Assembly (NCBI GenBank): GCA_965365275.1 | Contig: CBDUBA010000027.1 | Coordinates: forward strand, 1 to 43,012 | From: JAGTVG01 sp965365275 | Lineage (GTDB): Bacteria; Bacteroidota; Bacteroidia; Cytophagales; Cyclobacteriaceae | Length of the DNA: 43,012 nt | Reading direction: 5' to 3' | Shown here: one piece after another, positions 8,160-16,237 of the stretch | Layout of the letters: the number at the start of each line of letters is the position of its first letter | How positions within the stretch are numbered: position 1 is the stretch's first letter | Translations under genes and position numbers: made by a program | Notes under the pieces: generated by a model | Seen by the model: only the letters and a program-made list of their open reading frames with translations | The model's database searches: none | What the model was told of the DNA's origin: nothing

Positions 8160-9535
8160 CAAATCCCAAATTTTTCCATTTTTCTATATAATGTGGCCCT
8201 GGTGATCCCTAATTCACCAGCGACCTTTGACAAATTTCCTTTGTTTTTCTGAACCGATCTTTCGATCATGATTTTTTCCATATCCTCCAGAGTCACCGGT
8301 TCCTCGGAATCCTGACTTACTTTACCACGATCCAGGATTAATCCCTGATCTTCAATCTGCTTGCCATCCGAAAGGATCACTGCTTTTTCAACAGCGTGTT
8401 GTAACTCCCTTACATTACCAGGCCAGCTGTAAGATGCCATTTTTTTCATTAGTCCAGGCTCAATATTAAGTCCTTTCTTGCTGTATTTGTGACTATATAA
8501 TTTCAGGTAATGCCTGGCTAATAATGGAATATCCTCCTGCCGGTCCCTCAGGGAAGGAACTCTGATCTCTACTGTATTGATCCTGTACAGCAGATCCTGC
8601 CTGAACTCAGGCTTTTCTTTATCGGCCATCGAATACAAAGGCATATTGGTGGCACATATCAACCTGGCATCTATTGATATTTCCTTATTGGAACCTACCC
8701 GTTTAATAAGCTTGCTTTGTATGGCTGTCAATAGCTTGGCCTGCAATTGAAGGGATAAGTTTCCAATCTCGTCGAGAAATATAGTACCGCCACTCGCCAG
8801 TTCGAAACTTCCGGCCCTGTCTGATTTGGCATCAGTAAAAGCCCCTTTAACATGTCCGAATAACTCGCTTTCAAATAATGTTTCTGTCAAAGATCCAAGG
8901 TCAACACGGATAAAAACTTCAGATCTTCTGGAAGACATCCTGTGGAGGGCTCTGGCAACCAGTTCTTTTCCAGTTCCATTCTCACCAAGTATTAAAACAT
9001 TAGCATCTGTATCAGCTACCTTGGTAATCAGTTCGAATACCCGGTTCATAGCTGGTGAATCACCTATAATCTCAGCAAAAGGTTTGTCAATGTCTTCTGA
9101 GATACGCTCCTGAGCACCTTTTAATTTCTTCAGTGCGATTTTTGACTGTTTTAGTTCGAGGGCAGCATGAATTGTCGCAAATAATTTTTCATTTTTCCAG
9201 GGTTTAAGTAAAAAATCGGAGGCTCCCTTCTTCATAGTCTCAACGGCAAGTTTTATATCCCCGTATGCTGTGATCATGATCACTGTCACCTCCTGGTCTA
9301 CCTCACGGATCTTTTTCAGCCAATAAATCCCCTCAGTCCCTTCCATATCCCCCTTCCTGAAGTTCATGTCCAGCAATATGACATCAAATTCAGAATTTCT
9401 GATCAATTCTTCGATCCCAGCAGGGTCTTCCAGGCCGGTCACTTTCCTAAATTTCTGCTTAAGAAACATGATGGCTGTATGCAGCACATCCCGGTCATCA
9501 TCTACGATCAATATGTTTCCGTTAATCAACTCCAT
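8159..9535 (-). CDS. Sigma-54-dependent NtrC-family response regulator
   Basis: From the ATG at 9535 it has 458 residues; a TTG at 9559 would add eight poorly conserved residues, and a GGA sits upstream of the ATG. Receiver domain with the acidic DDD pocket, phosphorylated Asp in ILLDMNF (Asp56) and the conserved Lys in LLKPW. The AAA+ domain has Walker A GENGTGKE, a GAFTDA loop (GAFTGA variant) that should contact sigma-54, and Walker B GTIFLDEIG. A Fis-type helix-turn-helix closes the protein (LSKVAGELGITRATLYRKME). It should activate sigma-54 promoters from upstream dyads. Its own upstream region carries two 17-bp dyads and is shared with the divergent ABC operon, the most likely target. 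Confidence 0.95.
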   Translation of the reverse strand: MELINGNILIVDDDRDVLHTAIMFLKQKFRKVTGLEDPAGIEELIRNSEFDVILLDMNFRKGDMEGTEGIYWLKKIREVDQEVTVIMITAYGDIKLAVETMKKGASDFLLKPWKNEKLFATIHAALELKQSKIALKKLKGAQERISEDIDKPFAEIIGDSPAMNRVFELITKVADTDANVLILGENGTGKELVARALHRMSSRRSEVFIRVDLGSLTETLFESELFGHVKGAFTDAKSDRAGSFELASGGTIFLDEIGNLSLQLQAKLLTAIQSKLIKRVGSNKEISIDARLICATNMPLYSMADKEKPEFRQDLLYRINTVEIRVPSLRDRQEDIPLLARHYLKLYSHKYSKKGLNIEPGLMKKMASYSWPGNVRELQHAVEKAVILSDGKQIEDQGLILDRGKVSQDSEEPVTLEDMEKIMIERSVQKNKGNLSKVAGELGITRATLYRKMEKFGI

Positions 9536-9568
9536 CGGCTTTTTTAGAATTCCTTTCAATATAGAAAG

Positions 9569-9608
9569 TGTTTAATATTTAAACAACTGATTGTATAATT
9601 ATAATACA
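9569..9608. promoter_or_regulatory. Two 17-bp dyads, candidate binding sites of the NtrC-type regulator
   Basis: TGTTTAATATTTAAACA (9569-9585) has seven-base arms around a three-base centre; TGTATAATTATAATACA (9592-9608) has five-base arms around seven. Both are 17 bp, both are bounded by TGT and ACA, and their centres are 23 bp apart, about two helical turns, as is usual for paired enhancer sites. They lie about 100-120 bases upstream of the expected start of the divergent ABC operon and overlap the putative promoter of the regulator operon. Binding is inferred. Confidence 0.5.
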
Positions 9609-9614
9609 AATCTA
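9607..9614 (-). promoter_or_regulatory. Bacteroidota-type -7 box for the regulator/kinase/NagA-like operon
   Basis: The minus strand reads TAGATTTG, matching the Bacteroidota -7 consensus TAnnTTTG. Transcription would begin near 9600, about 65 bases before the regulator's ATG at 9535. I do not see a good TTTG at the expected -33 position. The box touches the second 17-bp dyad, so binding of the regulator could repress its own operon. Confidence 0.4.
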
Positions 9615-9672
9615 AAAGCCACTTTTTACTCATTTATTTATAACCCATTAATATACAGTTATTTATAAACTA

Positions 9673-9689
9673 TGGCATGGCTTTTGGCT
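9673..9689 (+). promoter_or_regulatory. Sigma-54-like promoter for the ABC transporter operon (imperfect spacing)
   Basis: TGGCATGGCTTTTGGCT resembles TGGCACG-N4-TTGCW. The -24 part is good (TGGCATG), but the -12 GC is one base too far away. Transcription would begin near 9700, leaving about 30 bases before the ATPase start at 9730. The divergent NtrC-type regulator and the dyads upstream support the call; the spacing weakens it. Confidence 0.42.
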
Positions 9690-9729
9690 TATGCTGAGGG
9701 AATATGGAAACAAATAAATATTTATACTC

Positions 9730-10419
9730 ATGATCGAAACCAAAAAACTTAAGAAAATTTTTCAGACTGATGAAGTGGAAACCACGGCTTTAAATGATAT
9801 CAGCTTAAAAGTAGAAAAAGGTGAGTTTGTTGCAATAATGGGTCCTTCCGGATGCGGCAAGTCTACGTTATTAAATATTTTGGGACTATTAGACGGACCA
9901 TCAGGGGGAGAATATGAGTTTGGAGAGAATAATGTCTCAAAATCGAACGAACGACAACGCGCAGGCATCCGCAAGGGATCCATTGGTTTTGTTTTTCAAA
10001 GCTTTAACCTGATCGACGAGCTGACGGTTTTTGAAAATATAGAGCTTCCTTTATTATATCTCAAGGTGAAGCCTGCAGATCGCAAGAAAATGGTCGATGA
10101 GGTCATGGAGCGGATGAATATTGGACACCGCAGCAGTCATTATCCACAGCAGCTATCGGGAGGCCAGCAGCAAAGGGTAGCGATCGCAAGAGCTGTGGTC
10201 AGTAATCCAGACCTTATCCTAGCCGATGAGCCTACTGGTAACCTGGATTCTGCGAACGGTGAAGAAGTAATGAATCTTCTGAAAGAATTGAACCTGGCAG
10301 GAACTACCATCATCATGGTGACCCACTCACCACACGATGCCTCTTATGCCAACAGGGTCATTAATCTTTTTGATGGAAAGGTTGTAACTGAAAAAATAAA
10401 CGAAGAATTTCATATATAA
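9730..10419 (+). CDS. ABC transporter ATP-binding protein, LolD/MacB type
   Basis: A 229-residue ATPase with Walker A GPSGCGKS (38-45), a Q-loop in VFQSFNLIDELTV, the signature LSGGQQQRVAIARA, Walker B LILADEPTGNLDS and the H-loop in VTHSPHDA. This is the MacB/LolD/FtsE type that pairs with FtsX-like permeases and uses ATP hydrolysis for mechanotransmission across the envelope rather than classic import. It is followed after 17 bases by its permease at 10437 and should form a dimer with it. It is divergent from the NtrC-type regulator, which probably controls it. Confidence 0.95.
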   Translation: MIETKKLKKIFQTDEVETTALNDISLKVEKGEFVAIMGPSGCGKSTLLNILGLLDGPSGGEYEFGENNVSKSNERQRAGIRKGSIGFVFQSFNLIDELTVFENIELPLLYLKVKPADRKKMVDEVMERMNIGHRSSHYPQQLSGGQQQRVAIARAVVSNPDLILADEPTGNLDSANGEEVMNLLKELNLAGTTIIMVTHSPHDASYANRVINLFDGKVVTEKINEEFHI

Positions 10420-10436
10420 TAAAAATTGAAATAACC

Positions 10437-12878
10437 ATGTTAAAAAATATATTCAAAGTAGCCCTCAGAAACTTATTCAAAGATAAGTTTTATTCATTTC
10501 TCAATATTATGGGTTTGTCAATCGGGATCGCAGCCTCTTTTCTAATCGTGCTTTACGTAGTTGATGAGCTAAGTTATGAACAATCATTTGAAGATAAGGA
10601 GAGAATTTACAGGGTTGCGACAGCAGCTAATTTCGGAGACGGGCAATTAACCAATATTGCTGCTTCTTCAGCCCCACTGGCAAGTGGATTTAAAAACCAG
10701 ATCCCTGAAGTGGAATCCATTACCCGGTTTCAGCCGATTAATGTTACCATAACTCATGAAAATAAATTTTATAAGGAAAACAATGTCATGTTCGCAGACT
10801 CTACTTTTTTTGATGTTTTCAGCTACGAGGTCATTGAAGGTAATCCAAAAAGTATTCTGGTCGAACCTAATTCATTGGTACTCACAAGGCGTATGGCTAT
10901 AAAATATTTCGGTGACGAAGCCCTTAAGACAGGTAAAGTTCTGGGTCAAATCCTGAAGACAGATCGTGGAGCGTTTGCTGTAACGGGTATCCTGGAAGAT
11001 TTTAAAGGAAATTCTCATATTGATTTCGATATGCTGGTATCCATGTCTACAAACCAGGATGCATTGAATCCAATCTGGATCAGCATGAATTATTTTACCT
11101 ATTTAAAGCTTATTCCGGGAACCGAGCCAGCAAATCTTGAAGATAAGTTCAGGGATATGATCATTCAGTATGTGGTTCCACAGGTGGTGCAATATATGAG
11201 TTTTCCGGAAACTGGGCTAACCTCGGAGGAGGTAGATCAGAATTTTAAGTTCTACCTTCAGCCGCTTACCGACATCTATCTTAAATCCAATTTATATGCT
11301 GAATTCAGTTCGAACAGCAATATCCAGTATGTTTATATATTTTCTGCCATCGCCATATTCATTATTGTTATCGCATGCATAAATTTCATGAATCTCGCTA
11401 CGGCAAGATCTGCCAAGCGGGCAAAGGAAGTTGGGATCAGAAAAACACTTGGATCTCCATCGAGTAGGATAACCAGCCAGTTCATGCTGGAATCCTTTAT
11501 TTTTGTTTTTATCGCCATGCTGATTGCACTTGGTTTGACAGAAGCATTCAGAATACCTTTCAATACACTGGCAGGGAAAACCTTATCCTTTAATATATTC
11601 CAGAATCCCTGGATCTTATATATGGTTATCGGGTTTACTCTCGTCATCGGATTACTGGCCGGCAGCTATCCCGCCTTTTATCTTACTAGATTTAAACCTG
11701 TTGACGTTTTAAAAGGATCAGTCACTAGTGGCAAGAAAAACTCTACATTCAGAAGTATTCTGGTTGTACTTCAGTTCATAATTTCTATTGGCTTGATTGT
11801 CAGTACACTTCTTGTGTTCAAGCAAATGAATTATATACAGAACAGAAACCTTGGATTCGATAAGGAAAATGTGATCGTTATTAAAAATGCATCAAGGATT
11901 GGAGAAATGGCCCAGCCATTTAAGCAAATACTGGAGAGTCAGAGTGAAGTTATAACAGCAAGTTTTGCTACCCATGTTCCATCCCAGACTTATTGGTCAA
12001 CAGCCTATAAAACAGAGGATGATGAGGCTACAGATCATATCCTGTTTTACGGGTTTTCAGATTTTGAATATGATGACCTTATGAACTTCAAGATGAAACA
12101 GGGCAGGTATTTTTCAAGGGATTTTCCTTCAGATTCAAGTGCCATTGTTATCAATGAGGAAGCAGCTTTTATACTCGGGCTAAACGGTAACGATTGCAAG
12201 GATGCTATCGGAAAGAAGCTTGAAACGTTGAATTTCGATGGTGCCAGGATCAAAATAGAAATAATAGGAGTAATTGAAAATTATAATTTCAAGAGCCTGC
12301 ACAGTCCCGTGGAAGGATTGGCTATTCGTCTTGGAAGTTTTGGAGACAACTTGGCTATAAGGATCCATCCGGGAAACCACAGGGAGACCCTGGCCAAATT
12401 TGAACAGCTTTGGAAAGAAAATATCCCCAATTTGCCATTTGAATATTCATTCCTGGATGAGGATTATGAGCAGATGTTTGTGAAGGAGGCCAGGATGAGT
12501 AGTATTTTTACTATATTCTCAGTTTTAGCCATCCTGATCGCCTGTATGGGATTGTTTGGACTGGCAGCCTACACCGCCGAACAGCGCACAAAGGAGATCG
12601 GTATAAGGAAAGCGATGGGAGCAAGTTCTAATAACGTTGTCAGCCTGCTCACCAGGGAATTTACAAAACTTGTTATCATATCGTTTGTAATTGCCACCCC
12701 ACTTTCATGGTATCTGATGAAACAATGGTTCGCTGCTTTTGCATACAGAACTTCCATGGGGGTATGGCCTTTTGTATTAGCCGGCGTAATCGCTTTGTTG
12801 ATCGCCTGGTTTACCGTTAGTTATCAGTCCATCAAAGCTGCCATTGCAAATCCGGTTGATTCTCTGAGAAACGAATAG
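10437..12878 (+). CDS. FtsX-like ABC permease with two MacB-type halves
   Basis: An 813-residue protein of the Bacteroidota double-FtsX form. A first helix (about 21-41) and a large periplasmic MacB-type domain (about 45-290) are followed by three helices (about 300-320, 350-372 and 394-416). A second half repeats the plan: a helix at about 435-458, a second periplasmic domain to about 675, and three C-terminal helices, ending with PVDSLRNE. Repeated coupling segments, AKEVGIRKTLG and TKEIGIRKAMG, mark the duplicated halves. The family includes lipoprotein release, peptide, antibiotic and siderophore exporters; no outer-membrane or adaptor partner is nearby. A hairpin terminator follows the gene. 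Confidence 0.93.
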   Translation: MLKNIFKVALRNLFKDKFYSFLNIMGLSIGIAASFLIVLYVVDELSYEQSFEDKERIYRVATAANFGDGQLTNIAASSAPLASGFKNQIPEVESITRFQPINVTITHENKFYKENNVMFADSTFFDVFSYEVIEGNPKSILVEPNSLVLTRRMAIKYFGDEALKTGKVLGQILKTDRGAFAVTGILEDFKGNSHIDFDMLVSMSTNQDALNPIWISMNYFTYLKLIPGTEPANLEDKFRDMIIQYVVPQVVQYMSFPETGLTSEEVDQNFKFYLQPLTDIYLKSNLYAEFSSNSNIQYVYIFSAIAIFIIVIACINFMNLATARSAKRAKEVGIRKTLGSPSSRITSQFMLESFIFVFIAMLIALGLTEAFRIPFNTLAGKTLSFNIFQNPWILYMVIGFTLVIGLLAGSYPAFYLTRFKPVDVLKGSVTSGKKNSTFRSILVVLQFIISIGLIVSTLLVFKQMNYIQNRNLGFDKENVIVIKNASRIGEMAQPFKQILESQSEVITASFATHVPSQTYWSTAYKTEDDEATDHILFYGFSDFEYDDLMNFKMKQGRYFSRDFPSDSSAIVINEEAAFILGLNGNDCKDAIGKKLETLNFDGARIKIEIIGVIENYNFKSLHSPVEGLAIRLGSFGDNLAIRIHPGNHRETLAKFEQLWKENIPNLPFEYSFLDEDYEQMFVKEARMSSIFTIFSVLAILIACMGLFGLAAYTAEQRTKEIGIRKAMGASSNNVVSLLTREFTKLVIISFVIATPLSWYLMKQWFAAFAYRTSMGVWPFVLAGVIALLIAWFTVSYQSIKAAIANPVDSLRNE

Positions 12879-12901
12879 TATGATAATTCCTTTCTGATTA
12901 C

Positions 12902-12949
12902 CCTCTCCAATACACATCTTTCGAAAGATTGGGTGTCAGGAGAGGTTTT
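12902..12949 (+). terminator. Long hairpin with T-run after the ABC permease
   Basis: CCTCTCC (12902-12908) pairs with GGAGAGG (12939-12945); inside, ACAC pairs with GTGT, and ATCTTTCGAAAGAT (12916-12929) is a perfect self-complementary tip. TTTTC follows the stem directly. It begins 23 bases after the permease stop, so a factor-independent terminator of the ABC operon is the simplest reading. Confidence 0.6.
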
Positions 12950-13029
12950 CAGTTAAGTATATGATGCCATCACCTGGATTAAAGTTGGAAGTAATGATTT
13001 TAGGTAATTCATATTCATGATTGATTAAA

Positions 13030-13046
13030 TGGTATGTTAATAGCAA
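13030..13046 (+). promoter_or_regulatory. Sigma-54-like promoter upstream of the Rieske/FGE-like pair
   Basis: TGGTATGTTAATAGCAA has the invariant GG and GC at the correct distance (ten bases between them) and matches TGGYAYG-N4-TTGCA apart from one base in the -12 part. The -24 half TGGTATG is identical to that before the Hsp20 gene. Transcription would start near 13056, giving a leader of about 110 bases before 13168. No regulator dyad was found. Confidence 0.35.
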
Positions 13047-13167
13047 CAAGATGGTGATCCAATTATTGTAACCAAAATTGAATAGGAAACGTCAGAATAA
13101 GTAATACATTTTTATTATGTGTTTTTTCATTTACCCTTTATTTTTTACGATTTAAAATTTTTTTATA

Positions 13168-13632
13168 ATGAATCGAAGAAAGATGCTTAAAAATTCCCTT
13201 CTGCTTACAAGTGGGATATGCATATGCCGGAATTCATTCGGGTTTGATAATCCTGCATCTACCTGTTGCTTCACCCCGGACATCGAACCGGAAAGTCTTA
13301 TAAAAGGTGAACAAAGTTTTATCATTGATCTTACAAAGGCACCATCATTGGCTAAAAAAGGAAATGCCGTATATGTCGACAACCATGAAAAGGATATCAG
13401 AACGATAGTGATTAGAGTAAAAAAGAATGATTTCCTTGCTTTCTCCAGACATTGTACACATGGGAACCAGGCATTAAGCTACATACCAGAAAGAAAACTC
13501 CTTCAGTGTAATAGCTATAACCATTCCCTATTCGATCTTGATGGCAATGTATGGAAAGGACCTGCGCCGGATCCTATAAAGGTTTATCCAGTAAAAAATG
13601 ATAAAAACAAACTCGAGATTTTTTATGGGTGA
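13168..13632 (+). CDS. Tat-exported Rieske-type [2Fe-2S] protein with unusual second ligand spacing
   Basis: A 154-residue protein. The N-terminus NRRKMLKNSLLL is a twin-arginine-like signal, and Rieske proteins commonly use Tat. The cluster-binding region is recognisable: box 1 has C96-T-H98-G, and box 2 has C114-NSYN-H119-S followed by the typical LFDLDGNVWKGPAP tail. In classic Rieske proteins the second box is C-x2-H (CPCHGS); here it is C-x4-H, and the disulfide cysteines are missing. Whether the cluster forms normally is uncertain. Two further cysteines (C33, C34) follow the signal region. It lies 12 bases before the FGE-like gene, so the two are probably cotranscribed. Its redox partner is unknown. 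Confidence 0.78.
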   Translation: MNRRKMLKNSLLLTSGICICRNSFGFDNPASTCCFTPDIEPESLIKGEQSFIIDLTKAPSLAKKGNAVYVDNHEKDIRTIVIRVKKNDFLAFSRHCTHGNQALSYIPERKLLQCNSYNHSLFDLDGNVWKGPAPDPIKVYPVKNDKNKLEIFYG

Positions 13633-13644
13633 CCCCTTAGTATA

Positions 13645-14466
13645 ATGCATATTTTATATATTTTACTTATTTTAATTATTAATAGTTTCCCGATCCACGC
13701 CCAGAGTCAGCAGAATGATGATGCTATATGGATAAATCCGAAAGATGGGATGAAATTCGTATGGATCCCGGCAGGCAGTTTTATGGCAGAGATCCCTTAT
13801 GATTCCTCGGGTACCATGGCTTACTATGAAGATAAAATTGACATTCCCAATGGGTTTTGGCTTGGTGAAACAGAAGTTACTGTCGGGCAATTTAAGAAAT
13901 TCATTAAAGCCACTGGATATATTACAGATGCAGAAAAAGTAGGTCACCGGTTTACATGGAAAAATCCCGGTTTTAGACAGAAAAAAGGTCACCCGGTTGT
14001 ATTTATCAGTTATCAGGATGCAAATGCGTATGCTGAATGGGCAGGAGTTGAATTACCACTTGAAATCGAGTGGCTTCATGCCAGCCAGGGTGGTGTGTCC
14101 ACCAAATTCTACTGGGGAAATGAATTTGATGAAAAATATTTATGGTACAGGGGTAATTCTGTGACAGGAACTAAGCCAGTTGGTAAAAAACCTCCGAATC
14201 AATATGGGCTATATGATATTGTAGGAAATGTTTGGGAGTATGTCCAGGTTTGTGACAGTATCGTAGCCCTTAGAGGAAGTGCATGGACAAGATGTAATGA
14301 GGCACGTGGCTGGTGGGGGCCGACTTACGGTGACGTTATTTATGGAGGTATCCGTCCAAAACTATCAAAATGTATTCACACACCCTTTCAACCGTACAAC
14401 CGTGATGATGATCGTGGATTCAGATGTATTAAAAGAGTTTATAAAGGATTTTCTCATAATCAGTAA
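13645..14466 (+). CDS. Exported formylglycine-generating-enzyme-superfamily protein
   Basis: A 273-residue protein with a signal peptide ending IHAQ (1-20). The SUMF1/FGE-sulfatase fold is clear: GMKFVWIPAGSFM (35-47), GFWLGETEVTVGQFKKF (70-86), the HPVVFISYQDANAYAEW stretch, LPLEIEWLHAS (137-147), YGLYDIVGNVWEYV (187-200), LRGSAW (209-214) and RGFRC near the end. True FGE oxidises a sulfatase cysteine using two active-site cysteines in a fixed pattern after the GGSY segment. Here a single C217 lies in that area (WTRCNEARGWW), so FGE activity is doubtful. Other members act in ergothioneine-type chemistry, lipoprotein assembly or ligand binding. It is paired with the Rieske protein, and both are exported. 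Confidence 0.8.
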   Translation: MHILYILLILIINSFPIHAQSQQNDDAIWINPKDGMKFVWIPAGSFMAEIPYDSSGTMAYYEDKIDIPNGFWLGETEVTVGQFKKFIKATGYITDAEKVGHRFTWKNPGFRQKKGHPVVFISYQDANAYAEWAGVELPLEIEWLHASQGGVSTKFYWGNEFDEKYLWYRGNSVTGTKPVGKKPPNQYGLYDIVGNVWEYVQVCDSIVALRGSAWTRCNEARGWWGPTYGDVIYGGIRPKLSKCIHTPFQPYNRDDDRGFRCIKRVYKGFSHNQ

Positions 14467-14502
14467 AAATTCTTCAAGTTTCCAGATTATTGAATCCATT
14501 AT

Positions 14503-14530
14503 AACAGCTCCCTGTTTTGATTTTTATTAA
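14503..14530 (+). terminator. Weak terminator-like hairpin after the FGE-like gene
   Basis: AACAG (14503-14507) and CTGTT (14512-14516) form a five-base-pair stem with a four-base loop, followed by TTGATTTTTATT. It sits 37 bases after the stop at 14466 and before the acetyltransferase gene. The stem is short. Confidence 0.3.
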
Positions 14531-14574
14531 CGATATCCTAAATTTTAAGTGATAAACGATGAAGAGAAGATTTT

Positions 14575-15132
14575 ATGCCAATTTCAATCCGGCCGGCCAA
14601 AGTTGAAGATTATTCACACTTGATCTCTTTATATAAAGAAGTGGCGTCAAAAAGCGGTGGGATCATTCGTATAGATAATGAGATCAATTTCGATTATGTG
14701 AATATGTTCATTGAAAACAGTATGAAGAAGGGATTAAGCCTTGTAGCAGAATTTGATAGCAGAATTGTAGCTGAGATCCATGCCTATACACCTGATATAT
14801 ATGCTTTCCGACATATGCTATCAGACCTTACTATTGTAGTCCATCCTGAATATCAGAATCAGGGAATAGGGAAAAAACTATTCAGAAGATTTTTGGAAAT
14901 AGTTCAGCGAGAATTCAGACATATCCTCAGGATTGAACTTTATGTCCGGGAGGAAAATACTCCCATCGTAAAATTTTATGAATCACTTGGATTTAAAAAT
15001 GAAGGAAGGCATAAAGATAAAATCTTAAATGCCGCGGATGAGCTGGAAACACCACTGCATATGGCCTGGTTCAATCCAAACTTTCTAGGAAAGGCGACAA
15101 ACCGGGGAAACCACTCACCCACAATAGATTGA
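14575..15132 (+). CDS. GNAT-family N-acetyltransferase
   Basis: A 185-residue cytoplasmic protein with the GNAT fold. Motif A, binding acetyl-CoA, is LTIVVHPEYQNQGIGKKLF (about 83-101, with Q/R-x-x-G-x-G/A as QNQGIG); motif B is seen in ENTPIVKFYESLGFKNEGRH (about 127-146). The N-terminus ISIRPAKVEDYSHLISLYKEV is a typical first strand and helix. The family transfers an acetyl group from acetyl-CoA to an amine of a small molecule or protein; the acceptor here cannot be told. It is convergent with the PCMD lipoprotein gene, 26 bases away. Confidence 0.9.
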   Translation: MPISIRPAKVEDYSHLISLYKEVASKSGGIIRIDNEINFDYVNMFIENSMKKGLSLVAEFDSRIVAEIHAYTPDIYAFRHMLSDLTIVVHPEYQNQGIGKKLFRRFLEIVQREFRHILRIELYVREENTPIVKFYESLGFKNEGRHKDKILNAADELETPLHMAWFNPNFLGKATNRGNHSPTID

Positions 15133-15158
15133 TCTATTCAAAAAAGGAAATGTATCTA

Positions 15159-16235
15159 CTATTCTTCGTATATAAGTTCAAGGTCATCAATGATCAGTAC
15201 GCTGCCCACAGCTCCTGCAAAATTATTCCCGTCAAAGCTTGATGATGCCACAAAAGTCAGATGTGTAGGCAGTATAAAACTTGCAGAATCTGCACGCACA
15301 TACTTTCCATCCGCTGGGCGGGCATATTCCGGAACTTCCGGGGGGAGTTCACCGTATATAAAATCTACATTTATGGTTTCAGGTTCCTCAACCGGTTCAT
15401 CTCCACGAAACCAAGCTGTACCCAATCGTCTTGTCCCTGAAGCATCCCTAACTTCCAGAAGGATATAAATATCACAGGCATCGCCATAAGATAAGGCGTT
15501 ACCTTGTTTATCTTTATTCTCCGGACCTGGTAGGTAGATATATTGAAGATTGAAGCTGGATGGTCTTCCAGCAAAGGGTGTTCCAAAATCAATGGCTGCC
15601 TGAGGATCGGAAAGATCTATTTCATCAGGATTGAACTTCCCGGTAAATATGGAACCGGCAGAAATGGGTGTTCCGAATCCGGCAGGTATATTCCCATTGA
15701 ATAAGGTCTCCATACGAGCCCCGAGATCATCATCTGTGATTTCAAGTGGAGTCGTTGGAAATAATCCCAGGATCTTGGTGCCTGGATTTCCGGTTCCCCA
15801 GATGGTGCTGGCAGGATTTTCTCCAGGTTCATAATATCCATCAGCCGTTTGATACCAGGCATTGAAATCACTGTTGGGTAACTGTGGATTCAGCGCTGCC
15901 ACCTTAGCTTTTATGGACCATATAGTAAGGTTACCATCTTCAGCAGTAACTTGTATCACGGTCGGATCAGTTAAATTCAGAACATCACCAACTTTTTTAT
16001 CAGATGTCGCAAAAGAAGATAGTGTTAGTGATTTGATAGTAATCTCTGTCAAATCCACACCTCCAGGTATCTCTATTGTAACGATTTTTCCTTCTGTATC
16101 AATGACTGCCTGACTGGCCTGATTGCTCACTTCAATGGATTTGATCTCCCCGAATGAAGATAATCCGAAGAAATCTTCCTCGACACATCCAAATAAGCAA
16201 GTTATTAACAATAATAAAGAGTATACGTACTTCAT
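15159..16235 (-). CDS. PCMD-domain lipoprotein with N-terminal Ig-like domain
   Basis: A 358-residue protein with a lipoprotein signal (LFGCVEED; Cys17 followed by acidic residues, compatible with Bacteroidota surface-export signals). Residues about 30-112 form an Ig-like beta domain of the kind often found in Bacteroidota surface proteins, ending in a TIWSIKAKV strand. From about 118 (LPNSDFNAWY) to the end lies a domain resembling the Putative Carbohydrate Metabolism Domain, with ASTIWGTGNPG and a closing VGSVLIIDDLELIYEE strand. These beta-sandwich proteins are usually surface lipoproteins of unknown function, thought to bind glycans. The gene starts two bases after the stop of the outer-membrane protein gene, so they are cotranscribed and may act together. 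Confidence 0.8.
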   Translation of the reverse strand: MKYVYSLLLLITCLFGCVEEDFFGLSSFGEIKSIEVSNQASQAVIDTEGKIVTIEIPGGVDLTEITIKSLTLSSFATSDKKVGDVLNLTDPTVIQVTAEDGNLTIWSIKAKVAALNPQLPNSDFNAWYQTADGYYEPGENPASTIWGTGNPGTKILGLFPTTPLEITDDDLGARMETLFNGNIPAGFGTPISAGSIFTGKFNPDEIDLSDPQAAIDFGTPFAGRPSSFNLQYIYLPGPENKDKQGNALSYGDACDIYILLEVRDASGTRRLGTAWFRGDEPVEEPETINVDFIYGELPPEVPEYARPADGKYVRADSASFILPTHLTFVASSSFDGNNFAGAVGSVLIIDDLELIYEE

Positions 16236-16237
16236 AT

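Noticed and set aside
13645..14466. True formylglycine-generating enzyme for the sulfatase at 18856.
   Set aside because: The fold matches, but the two active-site cysteines of FGE are not in the expected pattern, and the genes are over 4 kb apart on opposite strands.
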